Shown: piece by piece, positions 63,522 through 64,000 of the stretch
How positions within the stretch are numbered: position 1 is the stretch's first letter
Layout: each line of letters starts with the position of its first letter
Source of the DNA: DASXUG01 sp964620425
GTDB lineage: Bacteria; Pseudomonadota; Gammaproteobacteria; Burkholderiales; Methylophilaceae
Assembly (NCBI GenBank): GCA_964620425.1
Contig: CAZUGV010000003.1
Location: forward strand, 179,764 to 243,763
Length of the DNA: 64,000 bases
Direction of reading: 5' to 3'
Made by a program: the position numbers and the translations under genes
The notes under the pieces: model-generated
The model's database searches: none
What the model was told of the DNA's origin: nothing
The model's input: the letters and a program-made list of their open reading frames with translations, nothing else

Positions 63522-64000
63522 ACTGAAATTACCCCCACTTTTACCCCAACCTCTTAATTTGCTTGCCAAATTTAAATCGGTTTTTTTGTTCAGTGATTGC
63601 TGTTTCTTAAAGATATCTAGTGCCCCTTTTTTTAGCCGAGAAAATTTTGAATTGCACTATTTTCTTGTCTTTTGAAGCTGAAAAAATATGGCCACCTCGT
63701 TGAGGGTATAGTTAAAAAAACCACTTTTTTGTAGTTGAGTTGCAATACACTAATCTTTAAGAAAGGCTGGCGTGGTGAAAATAGTAAAAATTCAGCACAA
63801 CTGAATATTTCAGTTAAAAAGACCCACCTAGAGTTATTTCAAAAGAGCCACAGACAATTATCAAGAATTACTCTGAAGTGAAAAAACAAATGTCTCCAAT
63901 TGATATAAATGCAGACACTGCCCCTCCACGGTTGAAATAGTGCTGTCGGCCGAGGCTGTGTCAAAACGCCTAAATAAACGAGTCGCGATCTAGCCTTGCA
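63522..64000. other. AT-rich gene-free tail, possible insertion-sequence end
   Basis: No plausible coding frame or RNA is seen in these 480 bases. Near the right edge, gaggctgtgtcaaaacg (from 63952) resembles insertion-sequence terminal inverted repeats of the IS5 or IS1182 type. A short minus-strand frame continues off the window there. Only a weak hint; the partner repeat would lie outside. Confidence 0.3.

Noticed and set aside
63314..63538. Minus-strand frame with GRDGVIRTHD
   Set aside because: It is antisense to tRNA-Pro and its terminator, the same artefact.

Overview
The window looks like chromosome from a methylotrophic betaproteobacterium, most likely Methylophilaceae (Methylotenera or a relative). 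The evidence is a cytochrome cL/XoxG-type c-type cytochrome, the hpnCDE squalene genes, a PEP-CTERM exported protein, a fliLMNOPQR block, the thrS-infC-rpmI-rplT-pheST-ihfA-merR order, and moderate GC with many AT-rich third positions. The species is inferred, not proven.

Layout. 0-1 kb: the end of a type II toxin-antitoxin pair and a small winged-helix regulator. 1-6.6 kb: two exported proteins on the minus strand, a giant RCC1-repeat protein with 14 blades and a PEP-CTERM esterase-like phytase-family protein. 6.9-12.9 kb: a spermidine-synthase-like enzyme, a THUMP RNA methyltransferase, a MazG-like pyrophosphohydrolase, dnaB, radA and the cytochrome. 13-17.2 kb (minus): hpnC-hpnD-hpnE, a small membrane protein and an SDR with an altered catalytic Tyr. 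17.3-20.6 kb: mtnP-type phosphorylase, def, tRNA-Ser(TGA), msrA, corA. 20.8-23 kb: a FimV-like LysM protein. 23.5-32.6 kb: a four-gene RND efflux operon of the MdtABC/MuxABC type with its own outer-membrane channel. 32.9-37.4 kb: fliL, M, N, O, P, Q, R. 37.6 kb: an orphan contractile-tail tube-like protein. 38.2-40.3 kb: a two-component system. 40.4-45.6 kb: an MtnX-like phosphatase, then a tight row of class III aminotransferase, alpha/beta hydrolase, acyl carrier protein, ketoacyl-ACP synthase, GIY-YIG protein and a small conserved protein. 45.7 kb: a truncated heavy-metal RND pump relic. 46.4-54.3 kb: a nine-gene minus-strand lipid-modification operon with two CFA-synthase-like methyltransferases, a desaturase, a flavoprotein, DUF1365, a lipocalin and DUF1295/DUF2878/DUF3108-like proteins. 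54.4-63.5 kb: a YheT hydrolase, then the translation block thrS-infC-rpmI-rplT-pheS-pheT-ihfA-merR and tRNA-Pro(GGG). The last 0.5 kb has no recognisable gene.

The best candidates for undescribed biology are: (1) the aminotransferase/hydrolase/ACP/KS operon, which has the parts of a small fatty-acid-like assembly line but no matching textbook pathway; (2) the nine-gene lipid operon, which may make a modified membrane fatty acid; (3) the orphan tail-tube protein; and (4) the 14-blade double-propeller exported protein with a recent internal duplication. Functions are assigned from residues and motifs visible in the sequence and from recalled family knowledge; no database search was run.
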